Positions 13,501-21,356 of a stretch of DNA of 64,000 bases are shown one piece after another. Source of the DNA: Pseudomonas syringae (GTDB taxonomy: Bacteria > Pseudomonadota > Gammaproteobacteria > Pseudomonadales > Pseudomonadaceae); contig NZ_WKCB01000003.1 in the NCBI RefSeq assembly GCF_021606685.1, forward strand, positions 124,001 to 188,000, read 5' to 3'. Every line of letters starts with the position of its first letter. Within the stretch, counting starts at the first letter, position 1. The notes under the pieces are model-generated. The model ran no database searches and had not been told where the DNA came from. It saw only the letters and a list, made by a program, of their open reading frames with translations. The position numbers and the translations under genes are program-made.

Positions 13501-14505
13501 GTAACGCGGGTGCAGTGCCGACAGCTTGATCGAGATGCCCGGGCCTTCATAAATCCCACGGCCGTGGGAGGCTTTGCCGATGGAGTGAATGGCTTGTTCG
13601 TACGAGGCCAGGTACTTCTGCGCGTCATGTTCGGTCAGTGCGGCTTCACCGAGCATGTCGTAGGAATAGCGGAAGCCCTTGGCTTCGAACTTGCTCGCGT
13701 TGGCCAGGGCTTCGGCGATGGTTTCGCCGGTCACGAACTGCTCGCCCATCAGGCGCATGGCCATGTCGACGCCCTTGCGGATCATCGGCTCGCCGCTCTT
13801 GCCGATGATGCGGCTCAGAGACGAGGTAAGGCCGGCTTCGTTGTGGGTGGCGACCAGTTTGCCGGTCAGCAACAGGCCCCAGGTGGCGGCGTTGACGAAC
13901 AGCGACGGGCTGTTGCCCAAGTGCGGCTGCCAGTTGCCGGTGCTGATCTTGTCGCGGATCAGCGCGTCACGGGTGCCTTTGTCCGGGATACGCAGCAGCG
14001 CTTCGGCCAGGCACATCAGTGCCACGCCTTCCTGGGACGACAGGGAGAATTCCTGCAACAGGCCCTGGACGATACCGGCACGGCCGCCGGCGCTCTTCTG
14101 ATTGCGCAGTTTTTCGGCAATCGAGGCGGCCAATTTGTTGGTGGCCTCGGCCATCTGTACCGGAAGACGGGCCTGCTCGATCAGCATGGGCACCACTTCC
14201 GGCTCAGGGCGGCGGTAGGCGGCGGTGATCGAGGCGCGCAACACCGATTGCGGCAGGATGCTCTCGGCAAACTCCAGGAAGCACTGGTGCGCGTGGTCGG
14301 CCTGTACGTCGCCTGCGTCTTCGGCGTCCTTGCTGCTCAAGCCGTTAAGCTCGGTCAGGGTTGCACCACCCTCGAGTTTCTCCAGGTAATTGAAAATCGC
14401 CTGCTTGATCAGCCAGTGCGGCGTGCGATCAATGGAGGTCGCGGCGGCCTTGAGGCGTTCGCGGGTCGGGTCGTCGAGTTTGACCCCAAGGGTGGTCGTT
14501 GCCAT
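10552..14505 (-). CDS. putA: Trifunctional PutA: proline dehydrogenase, P5C dehydrogenase and transcriptional repressor
   Basis: A 1317-aa protein that oxidises proline to glutamate in two channelled steps (FAD, then NAD+) at the membrane and represses put genes when proline is low. The N-terminus [19 protein letters not shown] (about 1-47) is the ribbon-helix-helix DNA-binding domain. The proline dehydrogenase barrel spans about 240-560 ([25 protein letters not shown]; final FATHNAHT). The aldehyde dehydrogenase spans about 640-1120, with the [11 protein letters not shown] turn and catalytic Cys in [12 protein letters not shown]-terminal domain follows. I chose the ATG at 14505, with GAGGA 8 nt upstream; the longer frame from 14541 adds 12 unconserved residues. 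Five GTTGCA operators lie upstream. It is divergent from putP. Confidence 0.97.
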   Translation of the reverse strand: MATTTLGVKLDDPTRERLKAAATSIDRTPHWLIKQAIFNYLEKLEGGATLTELNGLSSKDAEDAGDVQADHAHQCFLEFAESILPQSVLRASITAAYRRPEPEVVPMLIEQARLPVQMAEATNKLAASIAEKLRNQKSAGGRAGIVQGLLQEFSLSSQEGVALMCLAEALLRIPDKGTRDALIRDKISTGNWQPHLGNSPSLFVNAATWGLLLTGKLVATHNEAGLTSSLSRIIGKSGEPMIRKGVDMAMRLMGEQFVTGETIAEALANASKFEAKGFRYSYDMLGEAALTEHDAQKYLASYEQAIHSIGKASHGRGIYEGPGISIKLSALHPRYSRAQYERVMDELYPRLLSLTLLAKQYDIGLNIDAEEADRLELSLDLLERLCFEPQLTGWNGIGFVIQAYQKRCPYVIDYVIDLARRSRHRLMIRLVKGAYWDSEIKRAQVEGLEGYPVYTRKVYTDVSYIACARKLLSVPEVIYPQFATHNAHTLSAIYHIAGQNYYPGQYEFQCLHGMGEPLYEQVVGKVSEGKLNRPCRVYAPVGTHETLLAYLVRRLLENGANTSFVNRIADQSISIQELVADPVASIEQMATLEGGFGLPHPRIPLPRDLYGSERANSAGIDLANEHRLASLSCALLATAHNHWKAAPMLGCTASEQAAAPVLNPSDLRDVVGHVQEATVEDVDNAIQCAINAGPIWQATPPAERAAILERAADLMEGEIQPLMGLLAREAGKTFANAIAEVREAVDFLRYYAVQARNDFTNDAHRPLGPVVCISPWNFPLAIFSGQVAAALAAGNPVLAKPAEQTPLVAAQAVRILLEAGIPEGVLQLLPGQGESVGARLVGDDRVKGVMFTGSTEVARLLQRNVAGRLDAQGRPIPLIAETGGQNAMIVDSSALTEQVVIDVVSSAFDSAGQRCSALRVLCLQEDSADRVIEMLKGAMAECRLGNPERLSVDIGPVIDAEAKAGIEKHIQAMRDKGRNVYQVAIADGEEIKRGTFVTPTLIELESFDELQREIFGPVLHVVRYKRKEIDQLIGQINASGYGLTLGVHTRIDETIAKVIDNVNAGNVYVNRNIVGAVVGVQPFGGEGLSGTGPKAGGPLYLYRLLSTRPTDAIEQSFVRGDKLAAPDVRLRDAMSQPLTALKTWAESNQFSDLSALCVQFAAQSQSGITRQLAGPTGERNSYAILPREHVLCLAEVEGDLLTQLAAVLAVGGAAVWPETDLTKAVLPRLPKDIQAKIKRVADWTKDEVVFDAVIHHGDSDQLRAVCQQVAQRGGAIVGVHGLSQGETSIALERLVIERALSVNTAAAGGNASLMTIG

Positions 14506-14577
14506 CTTTTTATCCTCATGGGTGCCACTACCGAGTGGCATCTGCTGGCGGCAAGATTAGCTTTGCGCAGAAAGAGG

Positions 14578-14593
14578 TGCAACCGGGTGCAAC
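14578..14593 (-). promoter_or_regulatory. PutA operators 1 and 2 (tandem GTTGCA, 10-bp phase)
   Basis: TGCAAC (GTTGCA on the minus strand) occurs at 14578-14583 and 14588-14593 within GGTGCAACCGGGTGCAACC. The spacing of one helical turn would put two PutA dimers on the same DNA face. They lie 73-88 nt upstream of the putA ATG. Confidence 0.72.
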
Positions 14594-14741
14594 CCTTTTT
14601 ATTCAGGAATTTTTTGAGGGTGATCGAGAAAAAACCGCAGCCTCAGCGGAATCGGCTTTGCCTTGGTGCGTTTACTTCTGACTTACGCTGTTCTTGCTCC
14701 GAAAAGGAGCAAAAAACCGATGTTTTTCGTAATACACACAT

Positions 14742-14776
14742 AGGTGCAACTAATTCTCAAGAAACTGGTTGCACCT
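14742..14776. promoter_or_regulatory. PutA operators 3 and 4 (inverted repeat)
   Basis: AGGTGCAAC and GTTGCACCT form a perfect 9-bp inverted repeat with a 17-nt spacer. The GTTGCA cores are at 14745-14750 (reverse) and 14768-14773 (forward). Confidence 0.72.
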
Positions 14777-14810
14777 TATTTGCTTTGTTGAATAGCATTC
14801 GCGCCCAAGG

Positions 14811-14816
14811 TGCAAC
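14811..14816 (-). promoter_or_regulatory. PutA operator 5
   Basis: TGCAAC in AAGGTGCAACCAGA, 151 nt before the putP ATG. It has the same AGGTGCAAC context as operator 3. Confidence 0.6.
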
Positions 14817-14966
14817 CAGACTAAACGTTTGGTTCATCGGCTGACGGCTTTCCTGGGGAAACGTCAGTCATAAATGCGCGGCACGCAGTTACGTTTACTC
14901 ACTTATCGGTGGGTGGCCGTCTGACAGGCCGCTGCTACATAAAAACAAAGCCAGGGCGTCACTCTT

Positions 14967-16451
14967 ATGAGCGTTAGTAATCCAACCCTGATCACGTTCG
15001 TGATCTACATCGCAGCAATGGTGCTGATCGGCTTCATGGCCTATCGCTCCACCAACAACCTTTCCGATTACATCCTCGGCGGTCGCAGCCTCGGTAGCGT
15101 GGTTACCGCGTTGTCGGCCGGCGCGTCCGATATGAGTGGCTGGTTGTTGATGGGCCTGCCAGGCGCGATCTACATGTCCGGCCTGTCGGAAAGCTGGATC
15201 GCCATTGGCCTGATCGTCGGTGCCTACCTCAATTGGCTGTTCGTGGCCGGTCGCCTGCGGGTGCAGACCGAACACAACGGCGATGCCCTGACCCTGCCGG
15301 ACTACTTCTCCAGCCGCTTCGAAGATAAAAGCGGCCTGCTGCGGATCATCTCTGCCGTGGTGATCCTGGTGTTCTTCACCATCTACTGCGCGTCCGGCAT
15401 TGTGGCCGGTGCCCGTCTGTTTGAAAGCACCTTCGGCATGTCCTACGAGACTGCGCTGTGGGCCGGTGCTGCAGCGACTATTGCCTACACCTTTGTCGGT
15501 GGTTTCCTGGCAGTGAGCTGGACTGACACCGTACAAGCCACGCTGATGATCTTCGCGCTGATTCTTACGCCGATCATCGTGCTGCTGGCCACCGGGGGCG
15601 TCGACACCACCTTCCTGGCCATCGAAGCCAAGAACCCCGACAACTTCAACATGCTGAAAAACACCACCTTCATCGGCATTATTTCGCTGATGGGCTGGGG
15701 CCTGGGTTACTTCGGCCAGCCGCACATCCTTGCGCGCTTCATGGCGGCGGATTCGGTGAAGTCGATTGCCAACGCACGTCGCATCTCCATGACCTGGATG
15801 ATCCTGTGCCTGGGCGGCACCGTGGCGGTGGGCTTCTTTGGTATTGCTTACTTCTCGGCGCACCCGGAGGTGGCAGGTCCTGTCACCGAAAACCACGAAC
15901 GTGTGTTCATTGAACTGGCCAAGCTGCTGTTCAACCCGTGGATTGCCGGTGTACTGCTGTCGGCCATTCTGGCGGCGGTGATGAGTACCCTGAGCTGCCA
16001 ATTGCTGGTGTGCTCCAGTGCCCTGACCGAAGATTTCTACAAGACTTTCCTGCGTAAAAACGCCTCCCAGCTTGAGCTGGTGTGGGTCGGCCGCCTGATG
16101 GTGTTGGTGGTTGCGCTGATCGCCATCGCCATGGCCGCCAACCCGAACAATCGAGTGCTGGGCCTGGTGAGCTACGCCTGGGCCGGTTTCGGCGCAGCGT
16201 TCGGCCCTGTGGTGCTGATCTCGGTGATCTGGAAACACATGACCCGCAACGGCGCACTGGCCGGTATCCTGGTCGGCGCGATCACCGTGATCGTGTGGAA
16301 ACACTTCGAGTTGCTGGGCCTGTACGAAATCATCCCGGGCTTCATCTTCGCCAGCCTGGCGATCTACTTCGTGAGCAAGATGGGCGCGCCGACTGCGGGT
16401 ATGGTCGAGCGTTTTGATGCTGCGGAAAAAGACTACAACCTCAACAAGTGA
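14967..16451 (+). CDS. putP: Sodium/proline symporter PutP
   Basis: A 494-aa inner-membrane Na+/proline symporter of the SSS family, with about 13 membrane segments. Typical stretches are ISVSNPTLITF-like TM1, DYILGGRSLGSVVTALSAGASDMS (split here as DYILGGRSLG and ALSAGASDMSGWLLMG), GLGYFGQPHI and SAILAAVMSTLSCQLLVCSS. The Na+/substrate loop residues SAGASDMS near residue 50 are intact. It supplies proline to PutA, divergently encoded. The start ATG gives MSVSNPTLITF. A strong terminator follows about 40 nt after the stop. Confidence 0.96.
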   Translation: MSVSNPTLITFVIYIAAMVLIGFMAYRSTNNLSDYILGGRSLGSVVTALSAGASDMSGWLLMGLPGAIYMSGLSESWIAIGLIVGAYLNWLFVAGRLRVQTEHNGDALTLPDYFSSRFEDKSGLLRIISAVVILVFFTIYCASGIVAGARLFESTFGMSYETALWAGAAATIAYTFVGGFLAVSWTDTVQATLMIFALILTPIIVLLATGGVDTTFLAIEAKNPDNFNMLKNTTFIGIISLMGWGLGYFGQPHILARFMAADSVKSIANARRISMTWMILCLGGTVAVGFFGIAYFSAHPEVAGPVTENHERVFIELAKLLFNPWIAGVLLSAILAAVMSTLSCQLLVCSSALTEDFYKTFLRKNASQLELVWVGRLMVLVVALIAIAMAANPNNRVLGLVSYAWAGFGAAFGPVVLISVIWKHMTRNGALAGILVGAITVIVWKHFELLGLYEIIPGFIFASLAIYFVSKMGAPTAGMVERFDAAEKDYNLNK

Positions 16452-16487
16452 TTCCTCGGGCGTTCAGCGCCCGTTGAGTTGAAAAAG

Positions 16488-16522
16488 AAGGCCCGCGTCC
16501 TACGGATAGCGGGCCTTTTTTT
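16488..16522 (+). terminator. Intrinsic terminator of putP
   Basis: AGGCCCGC pairs with GCGGGCCT across a 12-nt loop and is followed by a run of T. A smaller hairpin (CGGGCG-TTCAG-CGCCCG) sits between it and the stop codon. Confidence 0.9.
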
Positions 16523-16657
16523 GCGTGCGATTTGAAAGGGGTTGAGGAAAGTTCTTACATTTTTGTGTAGGGATTTACTGATTTGCTCGGGGCATGCTCA
16601 GCGGCGGCGCGCCGTGATGCAGAATCGGCGACCTATCCCTTTGCAGAGAAACACTGG

Positions 16658-18730
16658 ATGTTCGCTCCTGCCAACCGCGCACCGGCCAACCAAAGCGCCT
16701 TTACCCTGACTCTGGATGGCGTTGCCAGCGACCTCAAGGTCTACAGCTTCAACGGTGAGGACCGGCTCAGTCAGCCCTACAGCTTTGACCTTGAATTGGT
16801 CAGCGAACAGCCTGACCTGGACCTGGAGAGCCTGCTGCATCGCCAGGCCTACCTGAGTTTTGATGATCAGGGCCATGGGGTTCATGGCCTGGTTTACCGG
16901 GTAGCACAGGGCGACTCCGGGCGGCGGCTCACGCGTTACCGGCTCCGCCTGGTGCCGCAGCTGGCCTACCTGGTGCACAGCAGTCACCAGCGTATTTTCC
17001 AGCACAAGACCGTGCCGCAGATCGTGGCGCTGGTGTTGACGGGGCAGGGCATCCAGAGCGACCAATTCGAATTTCGCCTGAGCGGTACATACCTGCAGCG
17101 GGAGTATTGCGTGCAGTTCGGTGAAACCGATCTGGCATTCGTGCAGCGCTTGTGTGCCGAACTGGGTATTCACTATCACTTCCAACATTCCCCTCAGGGG
17201 CATCTACTGGTGTTTGGCGATGACCAGACAGTGTTCGTCCAGGCAGATCAACCCACGCCTTACATGCCCGGTTCCGGGATGGTCGCGCAAACTCCGGCGA
17301 TCAAGCGTTTTGCCGTGCAATTGGCGACCCGCACCACGGCGGTGAACCTGCGTGATTACGATTTCCGAAAACCGCGCCTGGCATTGGAAAGCACGGCGAC
17401 CGGTGAGGAGCTTCCCAAGCTCGAGCAGCAGGGCTATCCGGGCCAATTCAGCGACCGTGCCCATGGTAAATACCTTGCGCAGCGTGGGTTGGAGCGCCAT
17501 CGCAGCGACTATCGGCTTGCCCATGGCGAGGGCGATGAACCGGCATTGTTCAGTGGTGGTTTCCTCAAGCTTTCCGGGCACCCCCGCGAGGGCTGGAATG
17601 AGTTGTGGCTGGTGCAGCAAGTGACCCACGAAGGCAAGCAGCCCCAAGTGCTGGAGGAGGCGGTCACCGAGGTCGCCGGCGGGGAGTTTCGTCAGGGTTA
17701 CCGCAATGAGTTTGTCGCTGCGCCCTGGGATGTGATCTTCCGCCCGCCCTTGCCTGATCTGGCGCGCCCGATGATCGCGGGCTATCAGAACGCCGTGGTC
17801 ACAGGGCCCGCTGACAGTGAAATCCATTGCGACGAATACGGCCGGGTCAAGGTGCAGCTCGCCTGGGATCGCGCTGGCGAACACAACGACCATTCCAGTT
17901 GCTGGTTGCGGGTGGCCAGCGGCTGGGCCCATGACCGCTATGGCTCGGTGCTGATCCCCAGGGTCGGCATGGAAGTGCTGGTGGGCTTCGTCAATGGCGA
18001 TATGGACATGCCGCTGGTGATGGGCTGCCTGCCCAACGCGGCGACGCAGCTACCCCTTGATCTGCCAGCGGACAAGACCCGCAGCATTTTGCGCAGCCAA
18101 AGCAGCCCTGGTGGTGGCGGTTATAACGAGCTGCGCATCGAAGACCGCAAGGGCGCCGAAGAAATCTACCTGCGCGCCCAGCGCGATTGGACCCAGCACG
18201 TGCTGCATGACCAGCAGGTGCAAGTCGACAACCAACGGCGGGTTAGGGTTGGCGGTGAATCGCACCATGAACTGCAGGGCGAAGAGCAACGCATCACCCA
18301 CGGCAACCGCCTGACCGAACTCAAGCAGGATGATCACCTGGTGGTCGGCGGCTCGCAGCAGGTAAAGGCGGGGCTGACCATTCAGATCGGTGCAGGGCAG
18401 AGCATCGTGATCGATGCCGGAGCCACCGTGACGATCCAGGCGGGAGGGCAGTCCATCACGCTGTCGGCGGGCGGCATATTCAGCAGCGTGCCGATCCAGA
18501 TTGGCGGTGGCCCCGGGCCAGCGCCAGCGCCATTGATGCCAGGCGTGAAGGAGAAGCTGGTGGCGTTGATTCCCGCGCCACTCAGCTCTGTGCAGGTGGC
18601 GAGCTTGAAACGCAGTGCGCCGTTCTGTGAGGAGTGTGAGCGTTGCAAGAATGGGCAGTGCGATATCGAGCAGCATGTAAGTGACAGTAATAAAGGTCGC
18701 CGGGCCATGATGGGAAAGCCTCGGGTGTAG
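16658..18730 (+). CDS. vgrG: Type VI secretion spike protein VgrG (TssI)
   Basis: VgrG trimers cap the T6SS tube and carry effectors into target cells. The 690-aa protein has the gp27-like N-terminal part (SDLKVYSFNGEDRLSQPYSF; REYCVQFGETDLAFVQRL), the gp5-type OB fold (CDEYGRVKVQLAWDR; SCWLRVASGWAHDRYGS; IPRVGMEVLVGFVNGD) and the beta-helix spike (SSPGGGGYNELRIEDRKGAEE, then the VGGSQQVKAG and IVIDAGATVTI repeats). The C-terminus carries a Cys cluster, C-x2-C-x2-C-x4-C (FCEECERC...GQC). The last 17 residues (from VSDSNKGRR) look like the start of the following effector read through. I chose the ATG at 16658; the upstream ATG adds 25 unconserved residues. No tss core genes are nearby, so this is an orphan vgrG island. 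Confidence 0.93.
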   Translation: MFAPANRAPANQSAFTLTLDGVASDLKVYSFNGEDRLSQPYSFDLELVSEQPDLDLESLLHRQAYLSFDDQGHGVHGLVYRVAQGDSGRRLTRYRLRLVPQLAYLVHSSHQRIFQHKTVPQIVALVLTGQGIQSDQFEFRLSGTYLQREYCVQFGETDLAFVQRLCAELGIHYHFQHSPQGHLLVFGDDQTVFVQADQPTPYMPGSGMVAQTPAIKRFAVQLATRTTAVNLRDYDFRKPRLALESTATGEELPKLEQQGYPGQFSDRAHGKYLAQRGLERHRSDYRLAHGEGDEPALFSGGFLKLSGHPREGWNELWLVQQVTHEGKQPQVLEEAVTEVAGGEFRQGYRNEFVAAPWDVIFRPPLPDLARPMIAGYQNAVVTGPADSEIHCDEYGRVKVQLAWDRAGEHNDHSSCWLRVASGWAHDRYGSVLIPRVGMEVLVGFVNGDMDMPLVMGCLPNAATQLPLDLPADKTRSILRSQSSPGGGGYNELRIEDRKGAEEIYLRAQRDWTQHVLHDQQVQVDNQRRVRVGGESHHELQGEEQRITHGNRLTELKQDDHLVVGGSQQVKAGLTIQIGAGQSIVIDAGATVTIQAGGQSITLSAGGIFSSVPIQIGGGPGPAPAPLMPGVKEKLVALIPAPLSSVQVASLKRSAPFCEECERCKNGQCDIEQHVSDSNKGRRAMMGKPRV

Positions 18731-18869
18731 AGCCGGGTTTTCATATCGTGCAACGCGCCATGCCGCGTGGTGAGTTGGAGAAGTCTCTGTTCGAGTCTCC
18801 CAGTGCGATTGTACTGGAGCGTTTCGCAGCCTGAATCCACAGCTCACGCAGTATGCCCGACCGGGACAG
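18675..18869 (+). pseudogene. Out-of-frame N-terminal segment of the VgrG-linked effector
   Basis: Protein-like sequence continues upstream of the intact downstream ORF but in other frames. One frame gives VSDSNKGRRAMMGKP (shared with the VgrG tail). The next gives SGVEPGFHIVQRAMPRGEL followed by EKSLFESPSAIVLERFAA, ending at a TGA (18832). The third gives LNPQLTQYARPGQM and runs into the ATG at 18870. Joining them needs a one-base gain near 18718-18722 and another near 18829-18832, for example CC to CCC in GCAGCCTGAAT. I infer an effector N-terminus broken by two -1 shifts, or sequencing errors; neither shift is at a convincing slippery site. The initiation region (ATGTAAGTGAC) is also odd: ATGAGTGAC would give a classic overlapping start. 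Confidence 0.6.
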
Positions 18870-19718
18870 ATGCTCGTCCTCAGCGACCCACTTAACAGCC
18901 AGTGCACACGCGAGGAAGCATTGCTGATGGAGGCCGCGCAGGAGGTGAACAATGCGCTGGCGCCGATGAGTGATGAGGACGCGGCGTTTATGGTGGAGCA
19001 CCATGAGGTGGTTCGGGGTTTTTTGGTGGAGAGTTCAACGGCGGTGGGTATGGGTTCCTCAATGGTGAGCAAGCATTTGGGCGACATTGAAAAGACCCTT
19101 ACAAACCTTGAGAGGTTGCATTTAGAAACCTTTCAACAGCACGGCAAGTTGCAAGGCGCTGAATTCTTCGCTGAGCGAAAAATTTTGCTGAACCAGTTGG
19201 ATAACGGTCTCGGCCCTCTTGTACGTAAAGGCGTTGGCATTCCTGATCATCCAAAGCTGAAAAGTGCGATGGGTATCTCTAGTCGCAGCCTTGTCCATCA
19301 TTGGAAAAAAGCAGGTGTTTCAGGAGGGATCCCCGGTTATGCGACGCACATACAGGGTGTTGCACGGGCTAGCCGATATATGAAGGTTGGTGGTTTCGTC
19401 GGTATCGGTTTAGGGGCATCGGCCTCAGCGTTAAAGGTGAAGGAAACGTGTCGAGTTGGAACTGCTACGGAGTGTAACAAAGTGAAAGTCACGGAGGGCG
19501 GCAGCTTTGTAGCCTCCGTTGGAGGTGGGGCGGTGGGTGCGTATTTGGGAACATTGGCGGCCGCTCCGGTATGTATTGCTATAGGTGTAGGAACCTTTGG
19601 CATAGGCGGGTTGGTTTGTGGCGTGGTGGTTGTGGGGGCTGGAGCTGCAATAGGGGGTAATGCCGGAGCTGGCATAGGGGGTAAGTTGGGAGAAGTTGTT
19701 TATGAGGGGGTGGTATAG
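18870..19718 (+). CDS. Putative T6SS effector, glycine-rich membrane-active C-terminus
   Basis: The intact frame encodes 282 aa. A conserved-looking N-terminal block (MLVLSDPLNSQCTREEALLM) precedes a helical middle part and the motif ISSRSLVHHWKKAG. The C-terminal third (about 175-282) has glycine-zipper-like hydrophobic stretches (VGGFVGIGLGASASALKV; GGGAVGAYLGTLAAAPV; GLVCGVVVVGAGAAIGG). This resembles pore-forming or membrane-inserting toxins, and it sits directly after vgrG and before two membrane proteins, so I infer an antibacterial effector that depolarises membranes. No catalytic motif was recognised. The ATG is probably internal: coding sense extends upstream in shifted frames, so this copy may be truncated or the upstream sequence contains errors. 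GC content falls toward its 3' end. Confidence 0.7.
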   Translation: MLVLSDPLNSQCTREEALLMEAAQEVNNALAPMSDEDAAFMVEHHEVVRGFLVESSTAVGMGSSMVSKHLGDIEKTLTNLERLHLETFQQHGKLQGAEFFAERKILLNQLDNGLGPLVRKGVGIPDHPKLKSAMGISSRSLVHHWKKAGVSGGIPGYATHIQGVARASRYMKVGGFVGIGLGASASALKVKETCRVGTATECNKVKVTEGGSFVASVGGGAVGAYLGTLAAAPVCIAIGVGTFGIGGLVCGVVVVGAGAAIGGNAGAGIGGKLGEVVYEGVV

Positions 19719-19720
19719 AT

Positions 19721-20107
19721 ATGGAGAGCGCAAGAGTTTTATATTTTTATTGTTTGGGTGCCGCAGCGGTATGGGTTGTTCTTGTTTTAGTAGGGCAGGT
19801 ATATTTTTCATATCGTAAAGTCGATGAAATACTGGAGTGCTTGGGTGCTTCAAGATTGGTCTCTTACCGTAAGCGTTTTATTGGTTCTGATTTTTTTAGC
19901 AAGATGTTTTTCGTAAATACTGTCGCTGGAATGTTTGTTTTCCAGAAATTGCATATTAAGGATGGAGCTGTTACGCGTGAGGAGTTGGACCAGGTGCCTC
20001 GCCGGCTAATGCGTGAGTTACGGCTGTGGGGTTTCTTCTTGATGGGTATGGGGGGGTATGCGGTTACTTTGTGGTGTGTGGGTGAATATGTGGGCTGGCT
20101 TAAATGA
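19721..20107 (+). CDS. Putative immunity protein 1, two-TM membrane protein
   Basis: A 128-aa protein that starts 3 nt after the effector stop, with GAGGGGG upstream. It has hydrophobic segments at about 7-29 (LYFYCLGAAAVWVVLVLV) and 103-122 (WGFFLMGMGGYAVTLWCVG), with a polar middle that would face the cytoplasm or periplasm. No known family was recognised. A small membrane protein directly behind a membrane-active toxin fits an immunity protein. It resembles the next gene in its second half (a GYAVTLWCVGEYVGW against GIFISLAIGDLTGW pattern). Base use is unlike the neighbours: a sampled 60-nt stretch from 19741 is 43% GC. Confidence 0.65.
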   Translation: MESARVLYFYCLGAAAVWVVLVLVGQVYFSYRKVDEILECLGASRLVSYRKRFIGSDFFSKMFFVNTVAGMFVFQKLHIKDGAVTREELDQVPRRLMRELRLWGFFLMGMGGYAVTLWCVGEYVGWLK

Positions 20108-20132
20108 CGCTGTTTGGGGGGGTATAAGTGAA

Positions 20133-20522
20133 GTGCAGGATTTTTATTTTCTTTTTTTGAGTTTGTTGTTTTTATTGGCGTGCATCGTACCTCTTTGGGC
20201 GTTATTTCTCGCCTATTTTAAAATTGAAAAGATAAAGGTCAATTTAAAGCGTAGTAGTCTGGCCATAAGTGTAGGCGAAGATATCGGCTGGGACCCTATA
20301 AGTAGGTCATGGGCGATAAGAGGTGTGGTCGGTGCTTTCGCCTTTCCCGCGCAGTCTATAAAGCACGGGGTTCTTAGTGCTGAAGACTACGCTGAGTTTC
20401 CTATGACACTCAAGGTTACTTTGAGATGCCTGGGTGTCTGTCTGGTAGTCTCTGTCCTTGGTATTTTTATTTCGTTGGCAATAGGGGATCTTACGGGATG
20501 GGTGGATGTTGATTGGTTTTAG
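20133..20522 (+). CDS. Putative immunity protein 2, paralogue of the preceding gene
   Basis: A 129-aa protein with the same layout: an N-terminal membrane segment (about 5-30), a polar middle, a helix with the VVGAFAFPAQSIKHGVLSAED block (compare VAGMFVFQKLHIKDGAVTREE upstream; each is quoted only in part here) and a C-terminal membrane segment. I place the start at GTG 20133 (MQDFYFLF), because the earlier ATG at 20058 lies deep in the previous gene and gives a non-hydrophobic leader. A sampled 60-nt stretch from 20161 is 40% GC. Probably the product of tandem duplication followed by divergence; either gene could protect against a different effector allele. Confidence 0.62.
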   Translation: MQDFYFLFLSLLFLLACIVPLWALFLAYFKIEKIKVNLKRSSLAISVGEDIGWDPISRSWAIRGVVGAFAFPAQSIKHGVLSAEDYAEFPMTLKVTLRCLGVCLVVSVLGIFISLAIGDLTGWVDVDWF

Positions 20523-20630
20523 ATTGGTAAAGAGATTTTCAATCTGTAATTTTTAGTGGTTTGTTTGTCGCGGAAATTATTTTGAAAAGTAAATCACTGC
20601 TTGCGTGTGGCTTTTATTGGAGTGTGTTAA

Positions 20631-21356
20631 ATGCCGAATCAGTTGTTACCAAAAACCTGGTTAACCCATTGCCCCCTTCAGACGACTGAGAGTGCCTTCG
20701 CCATCCTCAGCAACGCCAGCGACGCAAAACCAATCGATGCCTGGCGAAGCACTGCTGCCGGCATGCCGCCCCAACCCATCTGGGCAGGCACAGCCTACGC
20801 CGAATGGAATGAGGTAATGCCCTACGTCGCAGTCATTGAGCCCGGTAGCCCCTTTCTCGATTGGATAGCCACCACCGCCTCAACTGATTGGGGCTGGCTG
20901 GCAGTGTCCTCCAGCCCGTTGGAAACCGTGATTGCGCACTTGCGAGGCTTGACCAAGGTCTATCTGCCTGATGAGCAGGAAGTGTTTCTACGCTTCTGGG
21001 ATGGCGGCCAGTTTTTGCCGATGTTGCAAGGGCTAGGTGATGAGGCCGGTAAGGTCTTGCCGGTATTCCAGCGCTACCTGATCAATGGCCAGCCGCTGAC
21101 GGTTGCGCCGACCTCGATGACCCAGGCCAAAGCCAGCCCCTGGTGGCGAGTGCCTGCGCCGTTGCTCAAGCACTTGGCGGAGCACTCGCCGCAAACTTTG
21201 ATCGACAACCTGCTGCAATGGCTCGAAGAGCAGCGGCCCGACCTGTACACGGCCTTTACCCCGGCGACCTTGCGGCACAAGGTCGCCTACTTCGCGCGCG
21301 GTACGGATATCAGCTATGAAGCACTGACCAACGCTCTGGCGTCAGACTCGGGTTGA
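20631..21356 (+). CDS. DUF4123 T6SS effector adaptor
   Basis: A 241-aa cytoplasmic protein of the DUF4123 family, whose members load effectors onto a cognate VgrG. Typical features are the early ESAFAILSNASDAKPIDAW region, PYVAVIEPGSPFLDWI, the WGWLAVSSS strand with a following helix that ends HLRGLTKVYLPD, and FLRFWDGGQFLPML. A GGAG lies 9 nt before the ATG. It is GC-rich, unlike the two genes before it. It is unusual that the adaptor follows the immunity genes instead of lying between vgrG and the effector. Its stop lies 15 nt inside the 3' end of the convergent metY-like gene. Confidence 0.83.
   Translation: MPNQLLPKTWLTHCPLQTTESAFAILSNASDAKPIDAWRSTAAGMPPQPIWAGTAYAEWNEVMPYVAVIEPGSPFLDWIATTASTDWGWLAVSSSPLETVIAHLRGLTKVYLPDEQEVFLRFWDGGQFLPMLQGLGDEAGKVLPVFQRYLINGQPLTVAPTSMTQAKASPWWRVPAPLLKHLAEHSPQTLIDNLLQWLEEQRPDLYTAFTPATLRHKVAYFARGTDISYEALTNALASDSG

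Larger units (their letters stand above)
14506..14966. promoter_or_regulatory. put control region between putA and putP
   Basis: A 461-nt non-coding region that must hold both divergent promoters. It contains five copies of the hexamer GTTGCA in either orientation, the sequence bound by the RHH domain of E. coli PutA (established). Two sites lie near putA exactly 10 bp apart, two form an inverted repeat in the middle and one is further toward putP. E. coli put control DNA also has five operators. I could not fix the promoter hexamers with confidence. Confidence 0.8.

Noticed and set aside
10897-14844. 1315-codon plus-strand open frame opposite putA
   Set aside because: Antisense shadow of putA; composition is that of a reverse-complement frame and it has no family motif.
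14895-16304. 469-codon minus-strand open frame opposite putP
   Set aside because: Antisense of a clear PutP gene; His/Gln-rich shadow.
18825-18840. Programmed -1 frameshift in the effector gene
   Set aside because: There is no X-XXY-YYZ heptamer and no obvious downstream stem. A second shift is also needed upstream, so mutation or sequencing error is more likely.
20058-20132. Extended N-terminus of the second immunity-like gene
   Set aside because: It overlaps the first immunity gene by 50 nt and adds non-hydrophobic residues before the first membrane segment. GTG at 20133 gives the same architecture as its paralogue.
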